Shown here: positions 10,323 to 18,926 of the stretch, one piece after another | Layout: each line of letters starts with the position of its first letter | How positions within the stretch are numbered: the stretch's first letter is position 1 | From: SLFH01 sp050486265 | GTDB lineage: Bacteria; Planctomycetota; Phycisphaerae; Phycisphaerales; UBA1924 | Direction: 5' to 3' | Length of the DNA stretch: 64,000 nucleotides | NCBI GenBank assembly: GCA_050486265.1 | Contig: JBJHCY010000001.1 | Location: 496,001-560,000, forward strand | Notes under the pieces: generated by a model | What the model saw: only the letters and a program-made list of their open reading frames with translations | The model's database searches: none | What the model was told of the DNA's origin: nothing | Made by a program: the position numbers and the translations under genes

Positions 10323-11062
10323 TGCCCCGCTGGTTTCTGCCTGTCGCCGTGCTCGCGTTCACCGTCTCCGTCGCGATGTTCATCGCGATCGCGTTCTTCT
10401 CGCGTCCGGGCTCGCCCTCGGAGGTCCCGCCGGAGAACATCCCGACGCTCGGCGGCCCGGTCGATCCCGACGACGACCGCGTCATCACCATCCGCCCCCG
10501 CCGCGACCCCTCACGCAGTCCCGCCGAGCCCGATCCTGGCCTGGAAGACATGCGCGTCGGCGCGTTCGAGGGCGTCGACCAGCGGGGCGAGCCCGTCGAT
10601 CAGTCGATCCTCGAAGGCGGGTACACGGTTATGGACTTCTTCTTCACCAACTGCCCGCTCGCCTGCCCGGGGATGACCGCCGCGATGCGTCGATTGCAGA
10701 ACGAGCTGGAGGGTGTGCCCGTCCGCTTCCTGAGTATGTCGGTCGACCCCGAGCGCGACACGCCCGAGGCGCTGCTCGCCTACGCCGAGAACAACCGCGC
10801 CGACCAGAGCCGCTGGTCGTTCATCAATGTGCCGGCAGAGACGGTGATGCGGATCGCGTCCGAAGAGCTCGGGTTTAATCTTTCCGAGGACCGCTCACGC
10901 CGCTTCGACCTCGGCGACGGCGAGTTCATGTACAACATCAACCACCCGACCCGCCTGATCCTCGTCGGCCCCGACCGACGCGTGCTCGGCCTCTACCCGT
11001 TCGAGGACCGCGAAGAGCTGAAGCTGCTCGAAGAGCGGGTGCGCACGGTCACAGCGCGTTGA
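10319..11062 (+). CDS. SCO1/SenC family copper chaperone or thiol protein
   Basis: The 247-residue membrane-anchored thioredoxin-fold protein resembles Sco proteins that deliver copper to the CuA site of cytochrome oxidase. An N-terminal membrane segment (about residues 5-27) and a Pro/Asp-rich linker precede the fold. The CxxxC copper-binding pair is in TNCPLACPG, and the third ligand histidine is in YNINHPTRL near the C-terminus. The start overlaps the asnB stop (ATGA), and a second ATG follows immediately. No oxidase genes are nearby, so the partner is inferred. Confidence 0.85.
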   Translation: MMPRWFLPVAVLAFTVSVAMFIAIAFFSRPGSPSEVPPENIPTLGGPVDPDDDRVITIRPRRDPSRSPAEPDPGLEDMRVGAFEGVDQRGEPVDQSILEGGYTVMDFFFTNCPLACPGMTAAMRRLQNELEGVPVRFLSMSVDPERDTPEALLAYAENNRADQSRWSFINVPAETVMRIASEELGFNLSEDRSRRFDLGDGEFMYNINHPTRLILVGPDRRVLGLYPFEDREELKLLEERVRTVTAR

Positions 11063-11071
11063 TTCGTTTCA

Positions 11072-12721
11072 TTACCCCCGCAGCGATCGCCCCGTCATCG
11101 CTTCGGGCTGCCCGAGCTCCATCATCTCCAGCGCCGTCGGGATGATGTCGCCGAGGCATCCGCCGTCGCGGAGTTTCCAACCCTTGAACGTTTCGCCGAC
11201 GACGATCAGCGGCACGGGGTAGGTGGTGTGGGCGGTGTGCGGGGCGTCGGTCTTGGGGTCCCACATCTGCTCGGCGTTGCCGTGGTCGGCGGTGACGATC
11301 AGCGAGCCGCCACGCTTGAGCGTCCTCTCGACGATCCTGCCCGTCAGCCGGTCCACCGTCTCGCACGCCTTGACCGCCGCGTCGAGATTGCCGGTGTGCC
11401 CGACCATGTCGCCGTTGGCGAAGTTGACGATGATGACATCTTCGCAGTCGTCGGCGTCGAGCCGCTCCAGCACGGCGTCGCAGACGCCCTCGGCCGACAT
11501 CTCCGGCCGCAGGTCGTAGGTGGCGACCTGCGGCGACTGGATGATCCCGCGCGTCTCGCCCTCGAACGGATCGTCGCGGTAGTCGTTGAAGAAGAAGGTC
11601 ACATGCGGGAACTTCTCCGTCTCGGCGCAGCGGAACTGGCGCAGCCCGAGGCGGCTGAAGTACTCGCCCGCGATGTCTTTCATCTTCGGCGGCTTGGGAA
11701 ATGCGACCGGCGCGAGCGAGGCGAGGCGTTCGGAGTACGCCGTCAGCAGCACGAAGCGCAGGTCGGGCTTGGGCCCGCGTTCAAAGCCGCGCTCGCCGGT
11801 GTCGGGCGAGGGCTTGACCTCCGGCGCGCCGTGGAACTCGGGCAGCAGGAAGGCCGAGCAGAGCTCGCGCGGGCGGTCGCCCCGGTAGTTGTAGAAGATC
11901 ACCGTGTCGCCCTCGGCGATGCGGTTCGAACACGCTTCTTCAGGGCTCTTTGCGATGATGGTGGGGGGCGTGAACTCGTCGCCCTTGAGCCCTTCGTCGA
12001 CCGGCGATTCGTAGTGGCTGCTGATCGCCTCTTCGGCCGTCGAGGCCTGCCCAACGCCCTCGGCCTTGGCGTCGCGCCCGGTCAGGCAGGCGTACGCCCG
12101 GGCGACGCGCTCCCAGCGGTTGTCGCGGTCCATCGCCCAGTAGCGACCGATCACCGAAGCGATCCGCCCGACGCCGTGCTTTTCGAGCATCCGCTCGACC
12201 TGCGCGATGTACCCCTTGCCGGTGTAGGGCCCGGTGTCGCGCCCGTCGGTGAACAGGTGCACGCGGACCTCGGTCGCCTGCAGCTCGGCGCAGAGCTTGA
12301 CGAGGGCTTCGAGGTGTTCGAGCAGCCCGTGCACGCCGGCGTCGGAGCAGATGCCCATCAGGTGCACCGCCTTGCCGCTGTCGCGCGCCGAGGCGACCGC
12401 GTCGGCCAGGGTCTTGTTGCTTTTCAGCCCCTCGCGGCAGGCCTTGGTGATCCTGACGGCCTCCTGGTCGACGATCCGGCCCGCCCCGATGTTCTGGTGC
12501 CCGACCTCCGAGTTGCCCATGGTCTCTTCGGGCAGGCCGACCGCCTCGCCGCTGGTTTCGATGAGGGTCGTCGGCCACTCGCGCATCAGGCGGTCGGCGA
12601 CGGGCGTGCTGGCGAGCTTGATCGCGTTGAAGCGGTCGTGCTCGGGGTGGGGGTTCTCGCCCCAGCCGTCGCGGATGACCAAGACGAACGGGGTGTGTTT
12701 CGGCGTGGCTTTGTTGTTCAC
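11072..12721 (-). CDS. gpmI: 2,3-bisphosphoglycerate-independent phosphoglycerate mutase
   Basis: The 549-residue metalloenzyme interconverts 3- and 2-phosphoglycerate in glycolysis. The phosphoserine nucleophile is Ser71 in MGNSEVGHQNIGAGR, and metal-binding motifs VIRDGWGEN, NFANGDMVGHTGN and VTADHGNAEQM are intact. The chosen start is GTG; longer in-frame readings enter the divergent promoter region and are not plausible. Length matches the family (about 510-550). It converges with the Sco gene and is divergent from the PEP-CTERM gene. Confidence 0.93.
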   Translation of the reverse strand: MNNKATPKHTPFVLVIRDGWGENPHPEHDRFNAIKLASTPVADRLMREWPTTLIETSGEAVGLPEETMGNSEVGHQNIGAGRIVDQEAVRITKACREGLKSNKTLADAVASARDSGKAVHLMGICSDAGVHGLLEHLEALVKLCAELQATEVRVHLFTDGRDTGPYTGKGYIAQVERMLEKHGVGRIASVIGRYWAMDRDNRWERVARAYACLTGRDAKAEGVGQASTAEEAISSHYESPVDEGLKGDEFTPPTIIAKSPEEACSNRIAEGDTVIFYNYRGDRPRELCSAFLLPEFHGAPEVKPSPDTGERGFERGPKPDLRFVLLTAYSERLASLAPVAFPKPPKMKDIAGEYFSRLGLRQFRCAETEKFPHVTFFFNDYRDDPFEGETRGIIQSPQVATYDLRPEMSAEGVCDAVLERLDADDCEDVIIVNFANGDMVGHTGNLDAAVKACETVDRLTGRIVERTLKRGGSLIVTADHGNAEQMWDPKTDAPHTAHTTYPVPLIVVGETFKGWKLRDGGCLGDIIPTALEMMELGQPEAMTGRSLRG

Positions 12722-12796
12722 GACGGCATGGTAGTGAACGGCAGGCGCCTCCAGAGTCGCACGGCGGGCGTCGCTGCGGGGCAAGAAAAATTCCTG

Positions 12797-12825
12797 TTGA
12801 CCAGCAATGAAAGAGCGGGTACAGT
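12797..12825 (+). promoter_or_regulatory. Sigma-70-type promoter of the PEP-CTERM gene
   Basis: TTGACC, 17 bases, then TACAGT is a good -35/-10 pair in an AT-richer stretch between divergent genes. Transcription would start near 12832, about 59 bases before the coding start. Confidence 0.7.
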
Positions 12826-12840
12826 TGAGACCGAGTCGCA
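12826..12840. promoter_or_regulatory. Candidate operator, 7-1-7 inverted repeat (copy 1 of 3)
   Basis: TGAGACC-G-AGTCGCA lies directly after the -10 box and covers the expected transcription start. It matches the two sites at 36756-36770 and 36798-36812 in reverse orientation (consensus TGMGACTNAGTCKCA). The 7-1-7 layout is that of Fur-family boxes, and the position suggests repression. The regulator is not identified. Confidence 0.6.
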
Positions 12841-12890
12841 ATAACGGCCGGTCGCGGCCGACAAGAGAGAAGAGAGAAACGGAGATCATC

Positions 12891-13568
12891 ATGAAGACCC
12901 ACACCCGTACCGCCGTCGTCGGTGCCGCTGTCTCGTTCGGCCTCGCCTCGGTCGCCGGCGCCAACCTGCTCGATTTCATCGAGACCTTCGACACCGACGC
13001 CGCCAACTGGCGGAACTTCGACGGCACCGCCGAGCTCGACTGGTTCCCCTCCGGCGGGCCGGACGGCTCGGCCTACGCATCGAGCGTCTACAACCTGACC
13101 AACTTCACCGGGGGCTTCCCGCCCGTGGTCATCCGGGCGCAGGCGAACTTCAACTCGTCGGGCGGCGCGTACACGGGCGACTGGATTGCCGGCGGCGTCA
13201 CCGGCGTCACCTTCGACATCCGCCACGATGCGCCCGAAGCCGTCGCGATCACCGGGCGCTTCGCCAACTCCGCCAACCGCGGCGCGTCGACCGAGACGCC
13301 CTCGCTGCTGCAGCCGGGCGTCTGGACGACCATTTCGATCGACCTGAGCGAGGGCAGCCCGGACATCATCTCGCTGGGCGGGCTGAGCTACCAAGCGATC
13401 TTCACCGACATCGCCAACATCCAACTCGGCTTCGAGCCCCCGGCCAACCTCGCCGGGCAGAACATCGATGTCCGCATCGATGTCGACAACTTCGCGCTCG
13501 TCCCCGCGCCGGGCACGGCGGCGCTGGGCCTGATCGCGGGCCTCGCGGCCTTGCGGCGTCGGCGCTGA
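12891..13568 (+). CDS. Secreted PEP-CTERM-like anchored protein
   Basis: The 225-residue protein has a signal peptide (MKTHTRTAVVGAAVSFGLASVAGA). Its beta-rich body (FIETFDTDAANWRNF...) looks like a carbohydrate-binding or jelly-roll fold. The C-terminus is VPAPGTAALGLIAGLAALRRRR, the Pro-Ala-Pro-Gly plus hydrophobic plus Arg tripartite tail recognised by exosortase-like systems. The product is therefore expected to be exported and processed at the envelope. The start follows ACGGAGATC as ribosome-binding site. It has its own promoter and operator and is transcribed alone. The ligand is unknown. Confidence 0.8.
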   Translation: MKTHTRTAVVGAAVSFGLASVAGANLLDFIETFDTDAANWRNFDGTAELDWFPSGGPDGSAYASSVYNLTNFTGGFPPVVIRAQANFNSSGGAYTGDWIAGGVTGVTFDIRHDAPEAVAITGRFANSANRGASTETPSLLQPGVWTTISIDLSEGSPDIISLGGLSYQAIFTDIANIQLGFEPPANLAGQNIDVRIDVDNFALVPAPGTAALGLIAGLAALRRRR

Positions 13569-13632
13569 GCCGGCGGCTCTCGCCGGCCCTGTCGATCGGA
13601 CAGACAACCACGGCGCAATCACGGCAAACAAA

Positions 13633-13662
13633 AGCCCCCGCGAGGTGATCCTCGCGGGGGCT
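13633..13662. terminator. Bidirectional rho-independent terminator
   Basis: A perfect 13-bp stem AGCCCCCGCGAGG / CCTCGCGGGGGCT closes a TGAT loop between convergent genes. On the minus strand it is followed by TTTTGTTTG, a good U-tract for the histone-like gene. It can also end the PEP-CTERM transcript. Confidence 0.85.
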
Positions 13663-13689
13663 AGTCGTTGCACAGGGATCGGCGGGGAC

Positions 13690-14463
13690 TCAGCCGCGGC
13701 TGTCGCGCTTGGCCTGGTTGCGTCGGGTCTTGCCGGCGACGCCCCGGACATTCTTGGCGATGCCGCTCTCGGCGAAGTGCTTGTCTATGCGGGCGGCGCG
13801 CGACCGTTTGGCGGTTTTCTTCCTCCCGGACTCGACGGCGGCCTGGGGCGCGGGCTCGGCCTTCAGCGGGTTGCGGCTGGGGAGGGCTTTGCGGGCCGAT
13901 TTTTTGCGGGCGGCCTTCTTGCCCGTGCTCCCCGCCGACGAGCGGAGGGCCGCGGCCCCTGTCGCCTTGCGGGCCGTGGCCTTCTTCCGGGGCGCCTTCT
14001 TCTTGGACTTCTTGGCGGTCTTCTTCGACGCCTTCTTGCGGACCTTTTTCGAAGCCTTCTTTGAGGTCTTCCTCATCGTGGGGGAGGCGCTATCGCCGGC
14101 GGCGGACTTGCTCCGGCGACGGGTGACCTTCTTGTGGGCGGGGGCGGCCGCGGGGGTCTCGCCGGTGGCGGCCAGGGCCTCCTCGAACCGGTCGAGCGTC
14201 TCCTGGAAGAGCTCGGCCTTGGCCAAGGTGTTGCGGTTGTCGGCGGCGGGCCTGCCAGAACGCGGGGCCCTTTTGCCCCGCATTTCGCCGGTTTGGCGAG
14301 CGGCGAGGCTGCGGTACTTGTCGCGGAGCTTGCGAGCCCTGGAGACCTTCTGGCGGAGCCGCGCGGGGGTGAGCGTCCCGATCTCTCGCTTCCCGCTGGC
14401 GCGAACGAGTTCGTACTCGCTCGCGGTGCAAAGGGTCTTGGCTCGCTGCATGTTGATGGCCAT
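13690..14463 (-). CDS. Histone H1-like Lys/Ala-rich protein with conserved N-terminal domain
   Basis: The 257-residue protein has two parts. The first 110 or so residues (TASEYELVRASGKRE, LTPARLRQKVSRARKLRDKY, RQTGEMRGKRAP) form a basic helical domain that I recall from small uncharacterised proteins in several phyla. The rest is a low-complexity tail of KKASKK, KKAPRKKATARKA and similar units, as in bacterial histone H1-like proteins that bind and compact DNA or RNA. The ATG has an AGAGGAA ribosome-binding site. It ends at a strong terminator. Nucleoid or RNA binding is inferred from composition. Confidence 0.75.
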   Translation of the reverse strand: MAINMQRAKTLCTASEYELVRASGKREIGTLTPARLRQKVSRARKLRDKYRSLAARQTGEMRGKRAPRSGRPAADNRNTLAKAELFQETLDRFEEALAATGETPAAAPAHKKVTRRRSKSAAGDSASPTMRKTSKKASKKVRKKASKKTAKKSKKKAPRKKATARKATGAAALRSSAGSTGKKAARKKSARKALPSRNPLKAEPAPQAAVESGRKKTAKRSRAARIDKHFAESGIAKNVRGVAGKTRRNQAKRDSRG

Positions 14464-14591
14464 CGGTGTGGTTCCTCTTGGTTCTCCGGCGCGTCCGTCG
14501 TGGAGCGCCGCCGCTGAAGCATACATCGCGCGCGATGCGCATGCCATGCGCCCCGCCGAAGAGACGCGCCCGATCCTGTACACTCCGGCCC

Positions 14592-15068
14592 ATGTCCGAG
14601 GTCGGACTGATCGCATCCTTCGTGCACGCCGTAATCGCGGGCATGCTCTGGGGCAGGTGGGAGGCGGCGATCTTCCGCAGCCGCTCGCTGCGACGGGCGA
14701 ACATCCCGCGTCTGACACTCGGGGCGACGGTGCTCGTCGCGGTGGCGGTCCTGTTCGTGCTGCTGCGCACCATCGCCGACGCGGAGGTGCGCGACTCGCT
14801 CTACCTCGGCTGGTACAAGGTCATGGGGCGGCGTCGAAGTGAGTCGAGCGGCGATGCAGCTCGCGCTCCTGTCGGGCGTGGTCGGCGGCGCCCCGATCGC
14901 TCAGAACGCGTCGCCCGTCTTTATGCTCGATTCGGACCGGATGCCCGCCATATGGCCCTCACCGGGTATGGACGACAACCGGTCGACGACTTCCGATCGA
15001 GATTTCCCTTCCGCCGGGATGCTCAAGCGCAACGGGATCGGCGAGGCGGTGGTCGTCATTGGCGATGA
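14592..15068 (+). CDS. Small membrane protein, 3' end uncertain
   Basis: Only the first 80 or so residues (to about 14838) look like real protein. They have two hydrophobic segments, VGLIASFVHAVIAGMLWG and LTLGATVLVAVAVLFVLL, and high GC at third codon positions. After that the frame turns into Arg/Gly-rich sequence while strong coding character appears in the next frame. A TGA at 14840-14842 in another frame would give a GTGA overlap with the following gene if one base were added or lost upstream, so the true gene may be about 83 residues long with a frameshift. Function unknown. Confidence 0.45.
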   Translation: MSEVGLIASFVHAVIAGMLWGRWEAAIFRSRSLRRANIPRLTLGATVLVAVAVLFVLLRTIADAEVRDSLYLGWYKVMGRRRSESSGDAARAPVGRGRRRPDRSERVARLYARFGPDARHMALTGYGRQPVDDFRSRFPFRRDAQAQRDRRGGGRHWR

Positions 15069-15400
15069 GGGGCTCGTTTCCGAGGACCTCCAAGCGTGTG
15101 CTCCGCCGGTGGCAGGAGGGCGGCTTGCCGATCCGGCGGGTGCGCGTGGACGAGTCGTCGCCCAGCGATTACGAGGTCGTCCCGCCCTGCCGGTTCCGGT
15201 CGACCTTCTACCGGGCCGTGGCCAAGTCCAAGCTCCGTCCCAACGCGGCTGGCGGCTTCGGCGCCCTCGTGCCCGATCCCCAAGAGCACAGCGGACAGGG
15301 CTTCAGCGGGAGCGGGTTCGGCGGAGCCCGCTATTGCGCGGTCCCTGACCGAAGATTCCACCGGGTGTCGGTGCAGTTAATAATTACAGTTTGTTCTTAG
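14839..15400 (+). pseudogene. Hypothetical gene broken by a frameshift near 15060-15090
   Basis: From GTG 14839 the first frame reads a plausible protein (MSRAAMQLALLSGVVGG, FMLDSDRMPAIWPSPG, GMLKRNGIGEAVVVIGDEG) with high GC3 up to about 15085. From there the coherent reading continues one frame over (RVLRRWQEGGLPIRRVRVDE, FYRAVAKSKLRPNAAGGFG) to the stop at 15400. Joined, they give a single protein of about 185 residues with no gap. The gene is either a pseudogene or carries a sequencing indel. No family is recognised. Confidence 0.55.
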
Positions 15401-15707
15401 GTTGTTGGCGCAGCCGGTGCGGCATACGAACGGACAGCGTGCGGCAGGAGCACGCCTTGCCGCGACCAACGATGTTTATCCCTGTCGCCGTTCGCATTTG
15501 TTCAGGTAATTCGGTTTTCCTCCCGCCGCTCGTTTCGAGTATTCCGGACAATGGAGCAAAGTAGAGCTATTGTGGGGTTGCGCCGCGCACGCGTTCCGGT
15601 TCGGTTGTTCCGAAGGACGGCGGGCGGCGCAGCGGAGGCCGCGCGTCACGACCGGCCGCCCGCGGATTGCCGACGCCCGAGCGTCGTGCTTGAAAGAGGA
15701 GGCTGGT
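15401..15707. other. Intergenic region, no gene seen
   Basis: The stretch is somewhat AT-richer than its surroundings and leads into the TPR-protein gene, so it probably contains that gene's promoter. No convincing -35/-10 pair, RNA or repeat was found. Confidence 0.5.
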
Positions 15708-17402
15708 ATGTTCCGTTGTCGTAGCGTGATCGTCGGTGTTCTGTGCGCGGCCTCGGCCTCGCTCTCGCTGGGGACCGTCGTCACCGAAGCGCGTGCCCGG
15801 ACGCAGGAGGCGGCCGCAGAGCCCCGCGGGCAGGTGCGGCTGTACGAAGGGTTCGGCAACTACACGCGGAGTGTGACGGCTTCGTCGCAAGACGCACAGC
15901 TCTGGTTCAACCAGGGCATGCAGCTTCTCTACGGCTTCAACCACGACGAGGCCATCCGGTCCTTCCGGCGAGCCGCGGAGATCGACCCGGCCTGCGCCAT
16001 GGCGTGGTGGGGGGTGGCTTACGCCCACGGCCTGCACATCAACAACCCCGCGATGACCGAGCGTCAGTCCGAGCTCGCCTATGAAGCCTCGCGCGAGGCG
16101 GTCGCGAGGATCGACGGGGCTTCGCCGGTCGAGCGGGCGCTGATCAGGGCTGTCGCCGAGCGGTACGAGATGCCGGTCCCCGAGGATCGATCGCACCTCG
16201 ACCGGGCGTACGCCGACGCGATGGAGCGGGCGTGGAGGGCCCACCCGCGCGACGCCGACATCGGCGCCCTCTACGCCGAGTCTCTCATGAACCTGCAGCC
16301 GTGGGACCTCTGGACGCGCGAAGGCGAGCCCAAAGGCAGGGCGACCGAGATCGTCGAGGTGCTCGAACGCGTGATGGAGCTCGACGAGAACCACCCGGGC
16401 GCCAACCACTTCTACATCCACGCCGTCGAGGCCTCGCCGAACCCCGAGCGCGCGGTCCCCGCGGCCGACCGCCTGGCCGATCTGGTTCCGGGGTCTGGCC
16501 ACCTCGTGCACATGCCCGCGCACATCTACGCGCGTGTGGGGCGCTGGGCGGACGCGTCGGACGCCAACGAGCGTGCGATCGCCGCGGACCGCGCGTACTT
16601 CGCCGTCGCCCCCGAGCCCGAGTTCTACTCGCTGTACTTCGTCCACAACTTCCACTTCCTGGCGTGGTCGGCGATGATGGAGGGGCGGTACGAGGCGGCG
16701 CTCAAGGCGGCCGAAGAACTGAACAATGAGATCCCCGAGGGATTCCTCCGCGAGTGGACCTTCATCGCCGATGGCTTCACGCCCGTCACTTACCATGTCA
16801 AGATCCGCTTCGGCAAGTGGGACGACATCCTCGCCCAGCCCGAGCCGGAGGCCTATCGGCGCGTCAGCGTCGCTTCGCACCACTACGCGCGGGGCGTCGC
16901 GCTGGCGGCCCTGGGCCGGACCGACGAGGCGGCGTCGGAACTCGAAGCCTTCGACCGGGCCGTCGCCCGCATCCCCGACGACTGGCAGATCGGTCAGAAC
17001 AACGCACTGCGGGTCATGGAGGTGGCGAGATACATGCTTCGGGGCGAGATCGCCTATCGGAAGGACCGGCACGATGAGGCCTTCAGACTCCTCCGGCAGG
17101 GCGCCGCGCTCGAAGACGAACTTGTCTACGACGAGCCGCCGGGATGGATGCAGCCGGTGCGGCACGCCTTGGGCGCGCTGCTCATGGCCGAAGGCCGCCA
17201 CGCGGAGGCCGAGAGCGTCTACCGAGAGGATCTGGCACGCTTCCCGGAGAACGGGTGGTCGCTGCTCGGCCTGGAGCAGTCGCTTCGTGGCCAGGGCAAA
17301 ACGCCCGAAGCGTCGGAGGCGAGCGCGAGACTCGCCTCGGCCTGGACCCGCGCGGATGTCCGGCCCGTGGCTTCCTGCTACTGCCACCCCGACGCGCGCT
17401 GA
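15708..17402 (+). CDS. Secreted tetratricopeptide-repeat protein
   Basis: The 564-residue exported protein starts with a signal peptide (MFRCRSVIVGVLCAASASLSLG) after an AGAGGAGG ribosome-binding site. It contains several TPR-like helical pairs: LWFNQGMQLLYGFNHDEAIRSF, ACAMAWWGVAYAHG, VHMPAHIYARVGRWADA, HALGALLMAEGRHAEAESVY. Similar periplasmic TPR proteins with many His and Trp residues occur in many phyla without assigned function. The C-terminus carries a CYCHPDA motif. A protein-protein scaffold in the periplasm is the likely role; the partner is unknown. The next gene follows after 129 bases on the same strand. Confidence 0.8.
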   Translation: MFRCRSVIVGVLCAASASLSLGTVVTEARARTQEAAAEPRGQVRLYEGFGNYTRSVTASSQDAQLWFNQGMQLLYGFNHDEAIRSFRRAAEIDPACAMAWWGVAYAHGLHINNPAMTERQSELAYEASREAVARIDGASPVERALIRAVAERYEMPVPEDRSHLDRAYADAMERAWRAHPRDADIGALYAESLMNLQPWDLWTREGEPKGRATEIVEVLERVMELDENHPGANHFYIHAVEASPNPERAVPAADRLADLVPGSGHLVHMPAHIYARVGRWADASDANERAIAADRAYFAVAPEPEFYSLYFVHNFHFLAWSAMMEGRYEAALKAAEELNNEIPEGFLREWTFIADGFTPVTYHVKIRFGKWDDILAQPEPEAYRRVSVASHHYARGVALAALGRTDEAASELEAFDRAVARIPDDWQIGQNNALRVMEVARYMLRGEIAYRKDRHDEAFRLLRQGAALEDELVYDEPPGWMQPVRHALGALLMAEGRHAEAESVYREDLARFPENGWSLLGLEQSLRGQGKTPEASEASARLASAWTRADVRPVASCYCHPDAR

Positions 17403-17531
17403 CCCCCCCGGCTCGCGTCTGAACACCGATCCGCGCTGATCCAGGCGCGCCCGCAAGCCCCGCCCGGCGTCACGCCCGAGGACTATCCTCACCGACTGAC
17501 GCCGGGCGCGGTTCCGGCGGGGAGGCGCCGG

Positions 17532-18845
17532 ATGCTCCGTTCAATCTTGCTGATCTATCTGTGCATTGTCGTCGTGACCGGCGGGGCTGTCCGTGCCGAC
17601 GCGACTGGCGAGCCCCCGCGCCAACCGTCCGGCCCCGTCGTCGTCTGGATCAGCATCGACGGGTTCCGCTGGGACTACCTCGACAAGGCCGAGACGCCCG
17701 TGCTCGACCGCCTCCGGGCCGAGGGGGCGTACACCCACGCGTATGTCCCTGTGTTCCCCTCGCTCACTTTCCCCGCACATGTCTCGCAGGTGACCGGCAC
17801 GCCCGTGAGCCAGCACGGCATCGCGGCCAACGCGTTCTACTGCCGCGACGAGGGCGAGGTGCTCAGCTTCCCCGGCCCCTCGCGCCTGCTGGGCGCAGAG
17901 CCGATCTGGATCACCGCCGAGCGTCAGGGCGTCCGCACCGCCGTGCTCGACTGGCCGGTCTCGCACTCGCAGGAGGGCGGGGTCACCGCCACGCGATTCG
18001 GCTCGGGGTACAACCCCCGCATGACCGACGACGCCCGTCTCGGACAGGTCCTGGACGCCTGGCGCGAACACGAGGGCGACCGGCCGCTCCGCCTGCTGAT
18101 GGGCTACGCCGTCGCGACCGACAGCCCGGGCCACCGCTACGGCCCCGACGCGCCGGAGATGGTCGGCGTCATCGCCGAAGCCGACGCGCTCGTCGGGCGC
18201 TTCCTCGACGAGATCATGAAGCTCCGCCGGGAGAAGATGCACCCCGACGACGAGCTCTACTTCATCATGACCACCGACCACGGCATGAGCAAGGTCGAGC
18301 ACATCGTCAACCCCCTCGTCCTCCTGGGCATCCAGGGCCGGCGCGAGATCCGCGTGGTCAACAGCGGCAATGTCGCCAATGTCTACCTCGGCGGCATCGA
18401 GCCCGAACGCGAACGCCAACGGGCGATCGGAGCGATGCTCGCCGAGATCGAGAAGCACCCCTTCGCCAAGGCCTTCCGCTTCGAAGACCTGCCCGAGCGA
18501 CTCGGGTACGCCCACCCCGGGCGCGTGGGTGATCTCGTGGTGATCATGGACAGGGGCTACACCTTCAGCCGTCGCGTCGAGGGCCTGATGTCCACGCCCG
18601 AAGAGCAGGGCGGGCCGCTGGGCATGCACGGGTACGACCCGGAGTCGAACCCCGATATGTACGGCTTCTCGGTCATCTGGCGGTACCCCACGCCCCTGGG
18701 CGGGATCGACCTCGGACGCGTGCACTCGATGCAGATGCACCCGACTGTCGCGCAGATCCTCGGGATCGCGCCCTCGCCGCACGCCGTGACGGGGCCGGTC
18801 GAGCTGCCGGTCCCCGCCGGGGCGGGTGTTCCGGTGAGCCCGTAA
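17532..18845 (+). CDS. Nucleotide pyrophosphatase/phosphodiesterase family protein (alkaline phosphatase superfamily)
   Basis: The 437-residue exported hydrolase has an N-terminal signal segment (about residues 2-20) and the full set of NPP-type residues. These are Asp43 in SIDGFRWDY, nucleophile Thr79 in FPSLTFPAHVSQ, the second-metal motif DSPGHRYGP, TTDHGM and the late GMHGYD. It would cleave phosphodiester or pyrophosphate bonds outside the cytoplasm using two metal ions, probably zinc. The PSLTFPAH form matches eukaryotic-type ENPPs and their bacterial homologues. The substrate (nucleotide or lipid head group) is not determinable. Confidence 0.9.
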   Translation: MLRSILLIYLCIVVVTGGAVRADATGEPPRQPSGPVVVWISIDGFRWDYLDKAETPVLDRLRAEGAYTHAYVPVFPSLTFPAHVSQVTGTPVSQHGIAANAFYCRDEGEVLSFPGPSRLLGAEPIWITAERQGVRTAVLDWPVSHSQEGGVTATRFGSGYNPRMTDDARLGQVLDAWREHEGDRPLRLLMGYAVATDSPGHRYGPDAPEMVGVIAEADALVGRFLDEIMKLRREKMHPDDELYFIMTTDHGMSKVEHIVNPLVLLGIQGRREIRVVNSGNVANVYLGGIEPERERQRAIGAMLAEIEKHPFAKAFRFEDLPERLGYAHPGRVGDLVVIMDRGYTFSRRVEGLMSTPEEQGGPLGMHGYDPESNPDMYGFSVIWRYPTPLGGIDLGRVHSMQMHPTVAQILGIAPSPHAVTGPVELPVPAGAGVPVSP

Positions 18846-18867
18846 AGACGATCGAGGTCTATTGAAA

Positions 18868-18895
18868 CAGCCGCGCCCGTCGCAGGGCGCGGCTG
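18868..18895. terminator. Terminator between convergent genes
   Basis: An 11-bp stem CAGCCGCGCCC / GGGCGCGGCTG with a six-base loop lies between the pyrophosphatase gene and arsM. On the minus strand it is followed by TTTCAAT, so it fits arsM best. It can serve both directions. Confidence 0.75.
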
Positions 18896-18926
18896 CTTGC
18901 TGCATCACGCTTTGAACAGTCGATCC

